Shown in pieces: positions 46,300 through 57,089 of a stretch of 64,000 nucleotides of DNA. This DNA is from Lycorma delicatula (Eukaryota > Arthropoda > Insecta > Hemiptera > Fulgoridae). The position numbers and the translations under genes were made by a program. The DNA lies in NCBI RefSeq assembly GCF_047948215.1, contig NC_134463.1, positions 51,838,701-51,902,700 of the forward strand, in the 5' to 3' direction. Position 1 is the first letter of the stretch. Each line of letters begins with the position of its first letter. The notes under the pieces are model-generated. The model was given only the letters and a program-made list of their open reading frames with translations, was not told the DNA's origin and did not search any database.

Positions 46300-48590
46300 A
46301 TATTTCGAACAAAGAAGATTGACTTTTTATTATATTATTTTGCATAATTTTTTTGGCGCAAGAAATATACAAAACATAAATTAAACGAGAAAAGTAAAAG
46401 ATGTATAATTCTTTTTATTTTTATTTTAAAATATATTTTCGTTTATAAGAAAATTAATTCATTATAATCGTAATTTGATGAAATAATTAAAAATATTGAG
46501 TAAACCCACATACAAGCATCAAGTTTAACTCACTCACCACTGTGACTGACTGCATTAGCGTATAACCTCAAATAACTTACTGTATAAATTCAAATTGAGA
46601 TTATATTGTCTGTTGCTGACCTTAAATTGAGCGTAACTAAAGAACGACTTAACCAATCTTCATCAAATTTTTACATGCACAGCTGCACATACACTACTAC
46701 AACATATTTAAACTGCAATGAATTTTATCAAGTAGTTTTAGAGATTTCGAGTCAAAAATTTTATACATAAGCGTACTAATATATATATATGAAAATTATA
46801 CTTTCGGGAACGGTATTTTTGTTCTCATCATACTTCAAAACATAAAGAAACTTGAATTCTACCTCTAAATCCCACCATGCGACTGAAAGTAATACTGTGC
46901 TTTAAATCGAAAGTCGGTAAGAAAAAAATATAATTAAGAAAACTGTATTGTACTCCAACAAAGCTTGAAGAGTTACTGCTCTGTGTATATATAGTTGAAG
47001 GGATGAAAGAGATAATTAATGTATATTGAAGTAATAACATGAAATTAATGAAAGATATATCTTTTTTTGGGAAAAAGAATTGCTTACAACATATAATTAA
47101 CTGTTTCATTTCGTTTTATTAAATAATTTTCATTTATTAATTTTAAATGAAAACAAGCATTTAAGATAACAAATATGGAATAATAAACTATAAATCGATC
47201 ATTTTCTTTATTTGTAGATTGTAATTCTTTAAGGAGAACATCATGTGCAGTAAATTATTGAAATTTAATGTTTGATTGAACGTATATTTCTTTGTATGTT
47301 ATTCTTGACGCATAAAAAAATTCTCATTGTTTTAATCCCACATATTTTTTCTCATATAAAAGAATAGATTATTCTTTTAATCGATAAGTAAAATTTTCCA
47401 AGTTATGATATTTTACTAAAATAAAGCATTTCTAAGATTAATAACTACTTTATAAAAAGAAATTACCTTTAGTAAGACTATGAATAAATGTTAGAAAACT
47501 TTTACTGCGGTTAAGATTCTTTAACTCTGATTTATAATCCAGCAATATCTTTTTCTTTTCTACTGCATCAGTTGCAGGTGGAAACTTACATCCTACATTT
47601 AACACAATCAAACCAATCTGATTTAAGTCTTCTTTTTTTCTGGTTTTCTACCTTCGATCACTCTTTCCGTTAGAGCTTTTTGTACTTCTCCAACAACCTT
47701 TCTTCATATGACCTACTATTTCAACTTTTCTTTTGTAATAGCGTTTCCTGAATTTACTGCAGTTTCCTTTTACTTCTATTATTCTTTTTATTATCTCATA
47801 AATATTTATGCCTTATAGTTGTTTATTAATTTGGTTTTTTTTTAATAGTAAAAAAAATTATAAGTATTGAAATTCGTAAATAAGAGTTTGAAAAAATATT
47901 TTTTTTTAATAATTTAAACTTAGATACGTTTTTCGGCTGTTAGACAATAATTATCATTATGTACAGAAAAATAAAAACAAAATAAATAAATATTTATCTT
48001 TTCACGTGTATTAAGATTATATATAAATAAATACGGGTTTTTTTATGACTACTTCATGACAAGCTTGAAACTTGGGCGGTGCGATTACAAAATAAAATAA
48101 AATTTTAATTTATAAAAAATAATATACATATTATATATAAATATATACATACATGAAACAGAATGTTTCAGAAAGTTTTTTCCATACTTCATAGGCGTAT
48201 TCCTTTCATCTAAATTATTTATAAAGTACATATAAACATAGATCTTAAAAATTCATTGTTTTTGAGTTACGGTTAGTAAATGATTTCTGCTCTAAAGCTC
48301 AAATAGCGCAAGACAAAAGCTCTATTGATAAAAATTACTGTGTAAAATTAGTGGTCATATATGCAATCTTGAATTAGAGATTAGATAAAATGGGTACCAG
48401 AATAATATATTTAGTAGTTTTCGAAAAAAATTGTAAAACCTAAAAATTTGGAGTTAAAAATCACGAGTTTCTAGGTTTGACCTAAAACTACTTGATTAAA
48501 TTGAAAATAACTAAAAAAACGTGTACACAAAACTTGTAGAACATTTTACTTATGATGAAGTCGTATAAAAATTTGTTGAAATCGATTTTT
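46300..48590. other. AT-rich DNA without confirmed features
   Basis: A phrase on the minus strand near 47,700 (VGHMKKGCWRSTKS) weakly suggests a retroelement zinc-knuckle or LINE C-terminus but I cannot support it. Nothing else is seen. Confidence 0.4.
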
Positions 48591-48599
48591 ATTAAAGCA

Positions 48600-48865
48600 A
48601 AATACAATTTCTTGGGTTCAAATCCTAATAAAGATTACTTTATTAGATGACTTTATCCTAATAAAGATGACTTTTATTCCGATCTGAATACTAGATCGTG
48701 AATACCGGTGTTCTTTGGTGGATGGATTTCAATTAAGCACACGTCTCAGGAGTAATCGACTTGAGTTTATTCAAGACTACAAATTTACTAGTACAGTACA
48801 TTACACTGATAAGTCGCTAACGACTTTAATTGTCGATGCGGCTATAAATAAAAATATTAAAACAA
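48600..48865 (+). mobile_element. 5'-truncated SINE with LINE-like tail
   Basis: Starts just before the B-box region GGGTTCAAATCCTAATAAAG. After a local duplication of TAATAAAGATGACTT comes the family body (CTGAATACTAGATCGTGAAT, CCGGTGTTCTTTGGTGG, CACACGTCTCAGGAGT). It ends in GTCGCTAACGACTTTAATTG and GGCTATAAATAAAA. The last 41 bp (48,813-48,853) match the LINE 3' end at 12,025-12,065 at 36 of 41 positions by eye. A 75-codon frame across it is chance. Confidence 0.82.
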
Positions 48866-48869
48866 ACAA

Positions 48870-49385
48870 CAAAAAACAGTTTCCAGACCTATGTTTGTAT
48901 GAAAATTTTTATTCTTTTTTAAGACAGAAATGCGAGTATTAATTACAGCACTCAGTTTTTGAAACAAATATATATATTTACATGTGTATTAGTTAATCAT
49001 ATAATTTTTTTTCAGCCACTTCACAAAGTATAAAATTAAAGAACGTTCTTACATTTACTGTTTTTTTGCTCATCATAAGCACAACTTCAGTAATGTTTTC
49101 TTTAATTTTTTTCTGCTTTCTTTACATTTACACATTAAAATAAAATCTAATACATTAAAATCTATAGAACAAATATTCCTTCAGTCAGAAAATTTTTTTT
49201 AAAGATTTAAAAGGTTGTTAATATTTAAAATTTGTCTTAAAATATGTTACCTGTTTGTTAATACAGTAATGTACTAATTATTTGATTTATGAAAATTCTT
49301 ATCGTTGTATGTAATATGGACTACAAAAAGTTTAATTTAAATAAATTAATAATATATATATATATATATATTTAATTATATAAAT
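48870..49385. other. AT-rich DNA with (TA)n run
   Basis: Simple (TA)n run at about 49,350-49,370; otherwise nothing recognised. Confidence 0.5.
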
Positions 49386-49387
49386 GC

Positions 49388-49760
49388 GGAAGTTTTTGGC
49401 GGTTCAGTTCATTTGCAACAGCATCAGGCGAGAAGCTAAGGACCATTTGCTTTCAGATTTTCAGGATATATTTGTGTTATCCCAAGGAAGGTCATTGATC
49501 GAAACCCTAGTCCCCTTAGGGGTGAAGTTGTAAATTTTTCTTCTTGTACTACCATAAGTTTGATCAATTACTAAGAGGTAATTAGGTCTTCTTGGCGGTT
49601 TCCCAGGAGGTGGAGTCCTAGGGATGGAGGTTTAGTCGGCAGTGCGCAGGAATACATACGCAATTTCTGTAACAGCTTGCAGAACCTGTTAGTGAATCCA
49701 AAATTGTTTCGGCACCCGTAAATGGGGTTCCTCCACCTCAAAAAAAAGAAAAAAAGCCTT
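49388..49760 (+). mobile_element. non-LTR retrotransposon 3' end with A-rich tail
   Basis: GC-richer segment with no stop-free coding frame. It contains GGAGGTTTAGTCGGCAGTGC and ends CCTCCACCTC followed by an A-rich tail at 49,740-49,756. The segment around 49,620-49,680 is shared with 10,960-11,045 on the opposite strand. I infer a 5'-truncated LINE consisting of its 3' untranslated region only. Confidence 0.55.
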
Positions 49761-49769
49761 CTTCATCCT

Positions 49770-51555
49770 AATTACTTTTGATTTCGTTTTTCGACTTAAA
49801 AATAATAGACTATGCGTTTTATAACACATCCGATTATCAGCTTCATAGTTCTTGACCCTTTAGCGAGATATAGAGCAGTCTAGGGTTATGAAAAGGGGAA
49901 AGAAAAGGAATATGTTCAAATATAGTAGAAGTAAATTAGAGATTTTATTTCAAAAACGAGGGAAACGTTGGAGGAAGAGAGCTTTTTAGGCTTTAATTGC
50001 TATTTATCAGTATTATTCTCACAACCATGAGGATAACGAACACAGCGAGATTCCTGGCTAGTCGAGAAAGGCTAGTATTATATATGTATCAAATTTGACC
50101 ATACATTAAATTTAGTTTATACATCTATTTTTACAGTAAACAGAATAATTTTTTTCAATTTTAGTTCTGAATGTAATTTTATATTGAAGGCAAAGTAATC
50201 TTAAGCAAAGAATAATAGAAAATATTTCATTGATTTTGATATTCATTACTAAGCGAGTGTGTAGTATTGATATGCAGTTTTCATACTTTTGTATCAAAAC
50301 CATTAGGCTAAAAAAATTATAAAAATATATTACATAAAATATATTTTTAAAAAATAGATATTAGTGTATGTTTGTTTGAACATCCTAACATGCATACATT
50401 TATATATATTTTTTTAAACAATTCCACTTGTATAGGTTGAACATATGAAGTCAGGTCTAATATCGTTATAGAGTTGTTTATCGTTAAAAGTATATTTAAA
50501 TTTTGTTACTCCAATTTTCATTCATTAAGCATTTTCTTTTATTTGAAGATAAATGAAACGCGTTTTTCTAGAAACATTTACGTAACTTTACCTAAAATTA
50601 CTTGAAATACTTTAAAACATTACAATTTATTTTTGCTAAAATAATATGATTTTTTATTTTTGTTAATAAATGAATTTATTTTTCTTTAAAAATATTTTAT
50701 TTCCAGTTGTATATTTTGCTACTTATGTATTTCACTGATACAACTACGTCGATTAAATTAAAATTATCCAACATATTTTTTTCAAATAATTTTATTTCAA
50801 AATTCGCCTATTAAAGTACCTTTAACGTGCAGGTTTGAATCTTTTAAATTAGTCTTTCCAAGCGTAAATCCTCCAGTTTTAACAACATTTAATCCCATTC
50901 TTACCCATAGTAATTATAGGGAGTATGGACCCTTATTTAACTAAAGCAGGAAAATATCCTTTTTAATCCTTAAAGAGTACAAATTAAGAGCTTTTCATTT
51001 GCTATATTAATTTTAATGTGTTTAATTATAAATTCTTCGGCTTATTTTGAAATGTTTTGCTTATTATTCCGACTAAATCTCTTTATATATTATAAAATTA
51101 AATCGTTAAATTTTTATGATTACATTACTGCTAAATATAATATTTCATAAGAAAACTTATAATTATTATCAGTATATAAATTTCCCCATTTCAAATAAAA
51201 GAACATTAATATAATTCAATATTAGATATATGTTTTACCATATTATATAAATTATAAATTACATTTTTTAGGTAATTTTAATATTTTTATATTAAGAAAA
51301 AATCAAATTAACAATAAAATTATTAACAAAAGAAATTAAGCTGGATTCAAAAAAACTTGACAGATTTCAATGTATATATTTTATATTTATTTTTTTAATT
51401 GATAGGTGATGGTTTAAAATTTGATCTTTTCTTTAATTCCTTGTTGTATAAAATTTATCTGCAAATCTATTTCTCTCATTAAAATAAATAATTGATTCGT
51501 TTTGAAACTATAAATAGAGAAAATCTCGGTCGCAATATTGTAGCTATTCTACATA
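49770..51555. other. AT-rich DNA without recognised features
   Basis: No supported feature. Confidence 0.5.
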
Positions 51556-51559
51556 ATTA

Positions 51560-52140
51560 AAATTCAGGCGTGATCGTGCATTGTCGTTTAAACCGCACTG
51601 CTGAAAGAGCTGAAAGAAAATGTCTCCGCGAGTAATAACATTATTCCCAAACTGTTAGGTTCGACAGGGCACACAATCAGTAATATTTCAGACCAAGACA
51701 AAAACAGGAGAATACGCAGCCCCACTACGGGAACACTAGGAATGTTGGTGTAACTCTGAATAATACAGTGCGCCATGTAACTGGTTGTCTGAAATAGAGA
51801 CCAGTCCACAGGATTTACTCTATTCTGTATAACATTTTCTAGCTTAAGACGGAGAATGGCAGGAGAAATTGAGAGGAAAAACCATAAGATGACACTAAAC
51901 TCCTATGTAGTGGTAACCATGTAGTGGTCCATTCTTGGCTTAGATCTAGAAGTAAGTTTATCCATAGAACAGCACCCCTGGAGAATCACCTAAAACCTGC
52001 TCGAGTAGTTCTGGAGGAAGAATTACCAGATAAAACGGGTCTTGTACTCAAAGAAGAACTTCTTAGAGGACGTCAGCTGCCATATACAAAATATAACCTA
52101 ATTACAACTCGGAAAATTCGACATTGTGATTGGCAATGAA
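51560..52140 (+). pseudogene. LINE ORF2 C-terminal (post-RT) pseudogene
   Basis: From about 51,567 a frame reads RDRALSFKPH. After a one-base shift it continues LLKELKENVSASNNIIPKLL and GSTGHTISNISDQDKN, the thumb-like region after the RT palm. Then LNNTVRHVTGCLK near 51,755 and RPVHRIYSILYN follow, the C-terminal block of LINE proteins of the type with a TGCLKPTP motif. A 71-codon open stretch (51,924-52,139) ends the protein (SRSKFIHRTAPLENHLKPAR ... TTRKIRHCDW). RT catalytic blocks are absent, so the copy is 5'-truncated. It adjoins a different LINE in the opposite orientation at 52.15 kb. Confidence 0.68.
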
Positions 52141-52149
52141 AATTTGGCT

Positions 52150-52820
52150 TTCTGATTGGTTAAAAAAATTTGTATTGAATGTCGCGTTTGGACGACACGT
52201 ATTGATTTCAGCATCTCTTTTTTGAATCTGTCATAAGTATACTGACATCCACCTCGTGTTTTATAAAGGCAGTTAGATTTTCGAATGTTGGACGTTTCTT
52301 GAAAGTGTTGTATGTTTTTCTTCCTTTTTAGCGCTTCAATTATTTCATAATTTCATTACGGAAGGAATGGCTTCTTGAGTTTCCTGGATGTTCTGGGAAT
52401 ATATCTAAATGACGAGTCAAACATAGTATGGGATATAGCATCGACATAATTTCTGATAATTCCAGTTGTTCCGGGGAGTTTCGTATCAACAGTGACGCTC
52501 GTCTAATCTGCCTTACCAAACAACCATCTTTTTGGGATGGGAATTATAATAATTAAAAGATAAGTTTAGATTTTTCTTTTCCGCGTTCAATTTGATCTGA
52601 CCCTTATATAAGATTGAGTGCATTAAAATCATTCATTAACAGAATGGGTGAGGTAAGCTGGGTAATGAAACGCGTTGCTTCATTTTTCTTTCAATTAAAA
52701 TCGGCAAGTATGTGATGCAGAAAGTAAACTGTAGAGGACGATTCATTCTGATTGCGATCGCTTGCAGATTTGTATTTATTTCAACCGCTTCGGTGGTAGT
52801 TTTAATCGACGTTAATTTAT
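52150..52820 (-). pseudogene. LINE APE-endonuclease region pseudogene
   Basis: Minus-strand remnants read from 52,810: TTTEAVEINTNLQAIAIRMN then RPLQFTFCITYLPILIE, the central beta-strands of an APE-like endonuclease with the typical A-Y/N-RP motif. Next is LMNDFNALNLI in the place of the GDFNAH motif near 52,640. Then SEIMSMLYPILCLTRHLDIF and PEHPGNSRSHSF. A linker follows (TYNTFKKRPTFENLTAF then DSKKRC) running to about 52,190, where RT would begin. Frameshifts and stops are frequent. The RT itself is missing at this locus. Confidence 0.65.
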
Positions 52821-52829
52821 TAGTTTAGT

Positions 52830-53250
52830 CGACCACCTACACAATTTATAAAACGAAAAAAAGATTGATTTACTACTTAAATTTAATTAAATTAAACACT
52901 TATCACTACAATTGTACGTTAACAAAATTAAAATTACATAAATAAAAATATTTTGTTACGAAATTCAATAATGAATATTATCTTTTATAAACATCTAATA
53001 TATTTTTAGAATTATATTTTGTAAAAAAAACTAATTTCAAAACTTACTTTCTATTTAAATACTATATAGTTATATTATAAGAAGTTACTCAAGTTGTAGC
53101 AATAATTTTATAAATGAAGGAAAACTATTATTTGAAATAAATAGTAATTGTGTTAAGCCCGTTGGTATAAGTATATAATTACCATTAAGATACAAATAAT
53201 AGCTTACCAACAATTGAATTCGAAGCGTTTAAACACTTTTGAATTAAATC
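52830..53250. other. AT-rich DNA without recognised features
   Basis: No supported feature. Confidence 0.5.
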
Positions 53251-53254
53251 TTTG

Positions 53255-53515
53255 GCGGTTAATGAAGTCTACCGAGATTTTGGGACGAGTTATTTTTAAG
53301 AACAGTTTGAAAGTGATTGGCGCAAAATTATGGCAGTTATCGGTACCACAAAAAAGTGAAATACATGTATATATATATATATAAACTTTTGACCTGGCGC
53401 TGGTTTTGGGTCTGAGGAATGAGAAACGCGAAGATATGTGGAAAATTTGTGGAAGTTGAATCATGGTACCCATTACAATAGGTAGCTTTCTTATGAAATC
53501 TATCTAATAAGATAA
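53255..53515 (+). repeat. dispersed repeat, short copy (partner at 6.2-6.5 kb)
   Basis: CTACCGAGATTTTGGGACGA, TTTGAAAGTGATTGGCGCA, a TA run, AATCATGGTACCCATTACA and TAGCTTTCTTATGAAATCTA match the 6.2-6.5 kb copy in order and orientation. This copy lacks the second 171 bp unit. A minus-strand frame of 89 codons across it is not meaningful. Confidence 0.7.
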
Positions 53516-53815
53516 GGTGAGTGGAAAATTAAAGAACTTTGCATGAGCAAACGCCCTCTGAAAGTAGAAAATATTATTTTGTTTTTTAACTTATAAACGA
53601 GCTTTGTAAGTTTAAATTACTTTTTACATTTACGAGACTTTAAAATAAATTATATAAATCACAACTTCATAAGAATATACTTTAAATATGGAAAGACATC
53701 GAGAAATATACAATTGCACTATTAAAATAAAATTCTTAAGTAAGACAAAAAATACCAATACTTAATTCCTGGTAGTAAGTAAGTAATTACTAGTAGTAAT
53801 ATATTTCTAGTTAAT

Positions 53816-53825
53816 ATTGTATTCT
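53816..53825. repeat. left target-site duplication of RTE copy 1
   Basis: ATTGTATTCT directly before the T tract that is the antisense poly-A tail of the element. The same ten bases recur at 55,974-55,983 beyond its 5' end. Confidence 0.7.
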
Positions 53826-53924
53826 TATTTTTTTTTTGTCTTCAGTCATTTGACTGGTTTGATGCAGCTCTCCAAGATTTCCTATCTAGTGCTAGACGTT
53901 TTATTTCAGTATACCCTCTACATC

Positions 53925-54170
53925 CTACATCCCTAACAATTTGTTTACATATTCCAAACGTGGCCTGCCTACACAATTTTTTCCTTCTACCTGTCCTTCC
54001 AATATTAAAGCGACTATTCCAGGATGCCTTAGTATGTGGCCTATAAGTCTGTCTCTTCTTTTAACTATATTTTTCCAAATGCTTCTTTCTACATGTATTT
54101 GCCGCAACACCTCTTCATTTGTCACTTTATCCACCCATCTGATTTTTAACATTCTGCTGTAGCACCACAT
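53925..54170 (-). pseudogene. RTE ORF2 C-terminal domain, copy 1
   Basis: An 81-codon frame starting WCYSRMLKIRWVDKVTNEEV and containing RDRLIGHILRHPGI and GKNCVGRPRLEYVNKLL. This is the conserved C-terminus of RTE/BovB-group proteins (MLRI-W-D..TNEEVL, GH-LRH, GRPR-Y). It is out of frame with the upstream RT piece because of a deletion of about 14 bp near 54,255, judged against copy 2. Confidence 0.85.
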
Positions 54171-54219
54171 TTCAAAAGCATCTAATCATTTCTTCTCAGG
54201 TACGCCGATCTTTCAGGTT

Positions 54220-54660
54220 TTACATCCATATAAAGCGACACTCCAAACATTTTTTCCTGATATTTAAATTAGTTCTTGATGTTAACAAATTATATTTCTG
54301 ACTGAAGGCTCGTTTCGCTTGTGCTATTCGGCATTTTATATCGCTCCTGCTTCGTCCATCTTTAGTAATTCTACTTCCCAAATAACAAAATTCTTCTACC
54401 TCCATAATTTTTTCTCCCCCTATTTTCACATTCAGTAGTCCATCTTTGTTATTTCTACTACATTTCATTACTTTCGATTTGTTCTTGTTTATTTTCATGC
54501 GATAGTTCTTGCGTAGGACTTCATCTATGCCATTCATTGTTTCTTCTAAATCCTTTTTACTCTCGGCAAGAATTACTATATCATCAGCAAATCGTAGCAT
54601 CTTTATCTTTTCACCTTGTACTGTTACTCTGAATCTAAATTGTTCTTTAACAATTGGCAT
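54220..54660 (-). pseudogene. RTE reverse transcriptase palm/thumb fragment, copy 1
   Basis: 146 codons: VTVQGEKIKMLRFADDIVIL holds the intact catalytic FADD. It is followed by INKNKSKVMKCSR, EEFCYLGSRITKDGRSRSDI and AQAKRAFSQKYNLL, the standard order in RTE RT. The apparent start Met at 54,660 is not a true start: it sits exactly at the junction with the foreign spacer, and RTE proteins normally have several hundred residues upstream. Confidence 0.9.
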
Positions 54661-55007
54661 TTGGTATTAATTTGCATTAATACCAAAAATTTCAATTTTT
54701 AGAAGATAAACAAGCAAAGTACAAGATACTGAACGAACAAGGTAAAAAAAAAAAATACGAAGCGAAAAATGTTGTCTAAACCAAATGAATTATAAAAAAA
54801 TAAATTCACATTTAAATATGAATAAAATTGATACTAAACAATTTTAAAAACGGAATAATTAAAATAAACTAAGATTTTTTTAAATTTATAAAATAGTCAA
54901 GGTCTGGTCTAGTAGTTAACTCGTTTTTACAAATCCGTTGTTTAAGAACTGATTTCTGAAATTCAAATCCTAGTAAAGGGTAGTTGTTTTACATAGATTA
55001 GAAAACT
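54661..55007. mobile_element. spacer plus SINE head inserted in RTE copy 1
   Basis: Begins at the junction with an 11 bp inverted repeat (TTGGTATTAAT / ATTAATACCAA, four-base loop TTGC) and runs through about 230 bp of AT-rich DNA. It ends with a plus-strand SINE head: TCTGGTCTAGTAGTTAACTC (A-box) and AAATTCAAATCCTAGTAAAG (B-box), then GTTTTACATAGAT. The same stretch follows RTE copy 2 at 61,351-61,691. Here the SINE stops abruptly at the endonuclease junction near 55,007. Confidence 0.85.
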
Positions 55008-55560
55008 ATTTGAAAGCAATTACTAAATTATACTTCCTGCAAAACTCTATAAGTCGGTCCCCTCTTTCATTCCTTTTGCCCAGCCCGTATTCACTCACTA
55101 TATTTCCTTCCTTGCCTTTTCCAATGCTTGCATTCCAATCTCCAACTATTGTTAAATTTTCATCTCCTTTTATGTGTTTAATTGCTTCATCAATCTCTTC
55201 GTATACACACTCTACCTCATCATCATCATGGACGCTTATAGGCATATAGACGTTAACAAACGTTGTCGGTTTAGGTTTTGATTTTATCCTTATTACAATG
55301 ATTCTATCGCTATGCGTTTTGAAATACTCTACTCTCTTCCCTATCTTCCTGTTCATTATGAAACCTACTCCTGCCTGCCCATTATTTGAAGCTGAGTTAA
55401 TTATTCTAAAATCACCTGACCAAAAGTCGCCTTCTTCTTCCCACCGAACCTCACTAATTCCTACTACATCCACATTTATCCTATCCATTTCCCTTTTTAA
55501 ATTTTCTAGCCTACCAACCTTTTTTAAACTTCTAACATTCCACGCTGCGACTCGTAGAAT
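55006..55560 (-). pseudogene. RTE APE-like endonuclease domain, copy 1
   Basis: Open from upstream of AAWNVRSLKKVGRLENLK (about 55,545) through DVVGISEVRWEEEGDFWSG, NNGQAGVGFIMNR, FVNVYMPI, ENLTIVGDWNASIGKG and NERGDRLIEFCRKYNLVIA. The glutamate of SEVRW and the asparagine of GDWNA are the expected metal/catalytic positions of AP endonucleases. The C-terminal block with the catalytic SDH is missing, because the frame ends at a stop formed exactly at the fusion to the SINE head. About 185 readable residues versus roughly 230 for a complete domain. Confidence 0.92.
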
Positions 55561-55973
55561 GTTATTTTTTTAATTTTCTGGTGACCCCTTCCTTAGTAGT
55601 CCCCAGCCGGAGATCCGAACGGGGGACTAGTTAACCTCCGGAATATTTTACCAAGGAAGGCGCCTCCATCATTGATATATAAAAATGCAGAGAGCCACAT
55701 TGTCTTGGAAAAAAAGCAGCTGTAGTTTTCCATTGCTTTCAGCTGCACAGTACTCAGAGGACTGAGTGATGTTGATACGGCCGTTTAAGTCGTCCTGACT
55801 CACGCCCCTAACAACTACTGAAAGAGCTGCTGCCCTCTTTCAGGAATCATTCCTTAGTTTGGCTCTCAACAGATACCTCTCCGATATGGTTGCACCTTCG
55901 GTCCAGCTACTCTGTATCCCTGAGCACTCAAGCCCCCTCACCAACGGCAAGGTCTCATGATTCATAGAGGAGG

Positions 55974-55983
55974 ATTGTATTCT
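55974..55983. repeat. right target-site duplication of RTE copy 1
   Basis: ATTGTATTCT immediately outside the 5' end (…ATAGAGGAGG) of the element; identical to 53,816-53,825. Confidence 0.7.
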
Positions 55984-56670
55984 ATTTGTGACATATAATA
56001 TGCTAAATCACTGATTCTGCATAAAAAAGTACATATTATCCGTTAATATTTTGTTTTGTTTTTTTTTTAATTTATTACAAAATAAATTTTCTATAATTTA
56101 CTTACTTTATCTTTAAATAAATTAAATTGCTTGAAAGAAATTATAAATTAAATAAGTATTGACATCTTTTTCTAAAATTTGATTTTTATAAACACAATTT
56201 AAAATAATTAAATTATTAAGGATTTTATCTAAAATATAATTAATTTAAAAGTTTATAAATATGAAGTCGATGTTTTAAATTTGTAAATAATTAAAAGTAA
56301 TAAAATTAACTTAAAAAATTAAACTTACAAAATTTTAAATCTACTAAATTCTACTTTTTTAGAGTTTATTTTATGAAATCTTAACAGAAAATAGAACTGA
56401 ATTTTTTGCTCAGTGTTAAAATGGAGAACAAAGAAAATGTAATCAATCGTAGAAAGCGTGATTGATGTTTCCTTACAGAATAATGTTATTGTCCGTTTAA
56501 GTTCTAGCATACGGTTAATTTATCTCTCAACTTGTTATATTGTGAATTGCTAAAAACAAGTAAAAAAATAATAACTAAAAAAAACACACCAATTGAAATT
56601 TATCAGTTGTTTCTTTTATTTTTTTCTCTATTATATGGTAAAATTGAATGCATTATGATCATTTTATTTG
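55984..56670. other. AT-rich DNA without recognised features
   Basis: No supported feature. Confidence 0.5.
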
Positions 56671-56679
56671 AGTGCTTAA

Positions 56680-56870
56680 AAATAATAAGGCACTCAGAAT
56701 TGTAACGTTCTTAAATCAGCTTAAATCAGCAGAAGCGAACTTAGGCGGAACAAAGAGAACTGGTAGAAAACCTTGCGTTTCAGACGATATATTGCAGCTG
56801 ATGGATGAACGTAGAAAATATAAGAATTATTACCAATTTTTCATCCAAACACATAAAGATGTAGAATAAT
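56680..56870 (+). pseudogene. RTE linker fragment (endonuclease-RT connector)
   Basis: A 65-codon frame contains LGGTKRTGRKPCVSDDILQL then MDERRKYKN. The pattern (K-PWVTDEILQLMEERRKYKN) is the connector between endonuclease and RT in RTE-group ORF2. This is the region that is missing from the copy at 53.8-56.0 kb, but it is on the opposite strand and about 0.7 kb away. Decayed sequence may continue to about 57,080. Confidence 0.6.
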
Positions 56871-57089
56871 GTGACATATAGGCCACTACATTTATTTTAG
56901 CACGGTTATAATCACTTTCTTAAAAGGACCTACAAATTACTGAAGGAGGAAGTATTAACATAAGAAAAAATAATGAAATGTAGTAAGAAAGGAAGGATCT
57001 ATTAAAAGTGGAATGGGTAATCAACCTGTCGAAAAATTAATTAAGGCAGTAAATGTACTAAAAGAGTGATTTCAGGAAGTAAGTAGCCA

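Larger units (their letters stand above)
53826..55973 (-). mobile_element. RTE-clade non-LTR element, chimeric copy 1
   Basis: Element on the minus strand. Its 3' end is the T10 tract at 53,828-53,837 followed by GTCTTCAGTCATTTGACTGG, and its 5' end is near 55,973 with a GC-rich 5' region (55,570-55,970; includes CCGATATGGTTGCACCTTCG). A 10 bp direct repeat flanks it. Order in element sense: 5' region, APE endonuclease (55,560-55,006), a foreign piece with a SINE head and AT-rich spacer (55,007-54,661), RT from just before the FADD motif (54,660-54,220), and C-terminus (54,170-53,925). The RT fingers and most of the palm are replaced by the foreign piece, so it cannot be autonomous. Confidence 0.85.

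Noticed and set aside
47540..47780. Minus-strand VGHMKKGCWRSTKS resembling a gag zinc-knuckle or LINE C-terminus
   Set aside because: Only a few residues fit and the first cysteine pair is not visible; too weak to annotate.
54220..54660. Methionine at 54,660 (and 61,350) as a genuine start of a small RT gene
   Set aside because: The Met falls on the chimera junction; family proteins need the missing upstream RT, and an in-frame stop lies just upstream in the spacer.
55010..55573. Plus-strand open frames of 79 and 91 codons
   Set aside because: They are antisense shadows of the RTE endonuclease.
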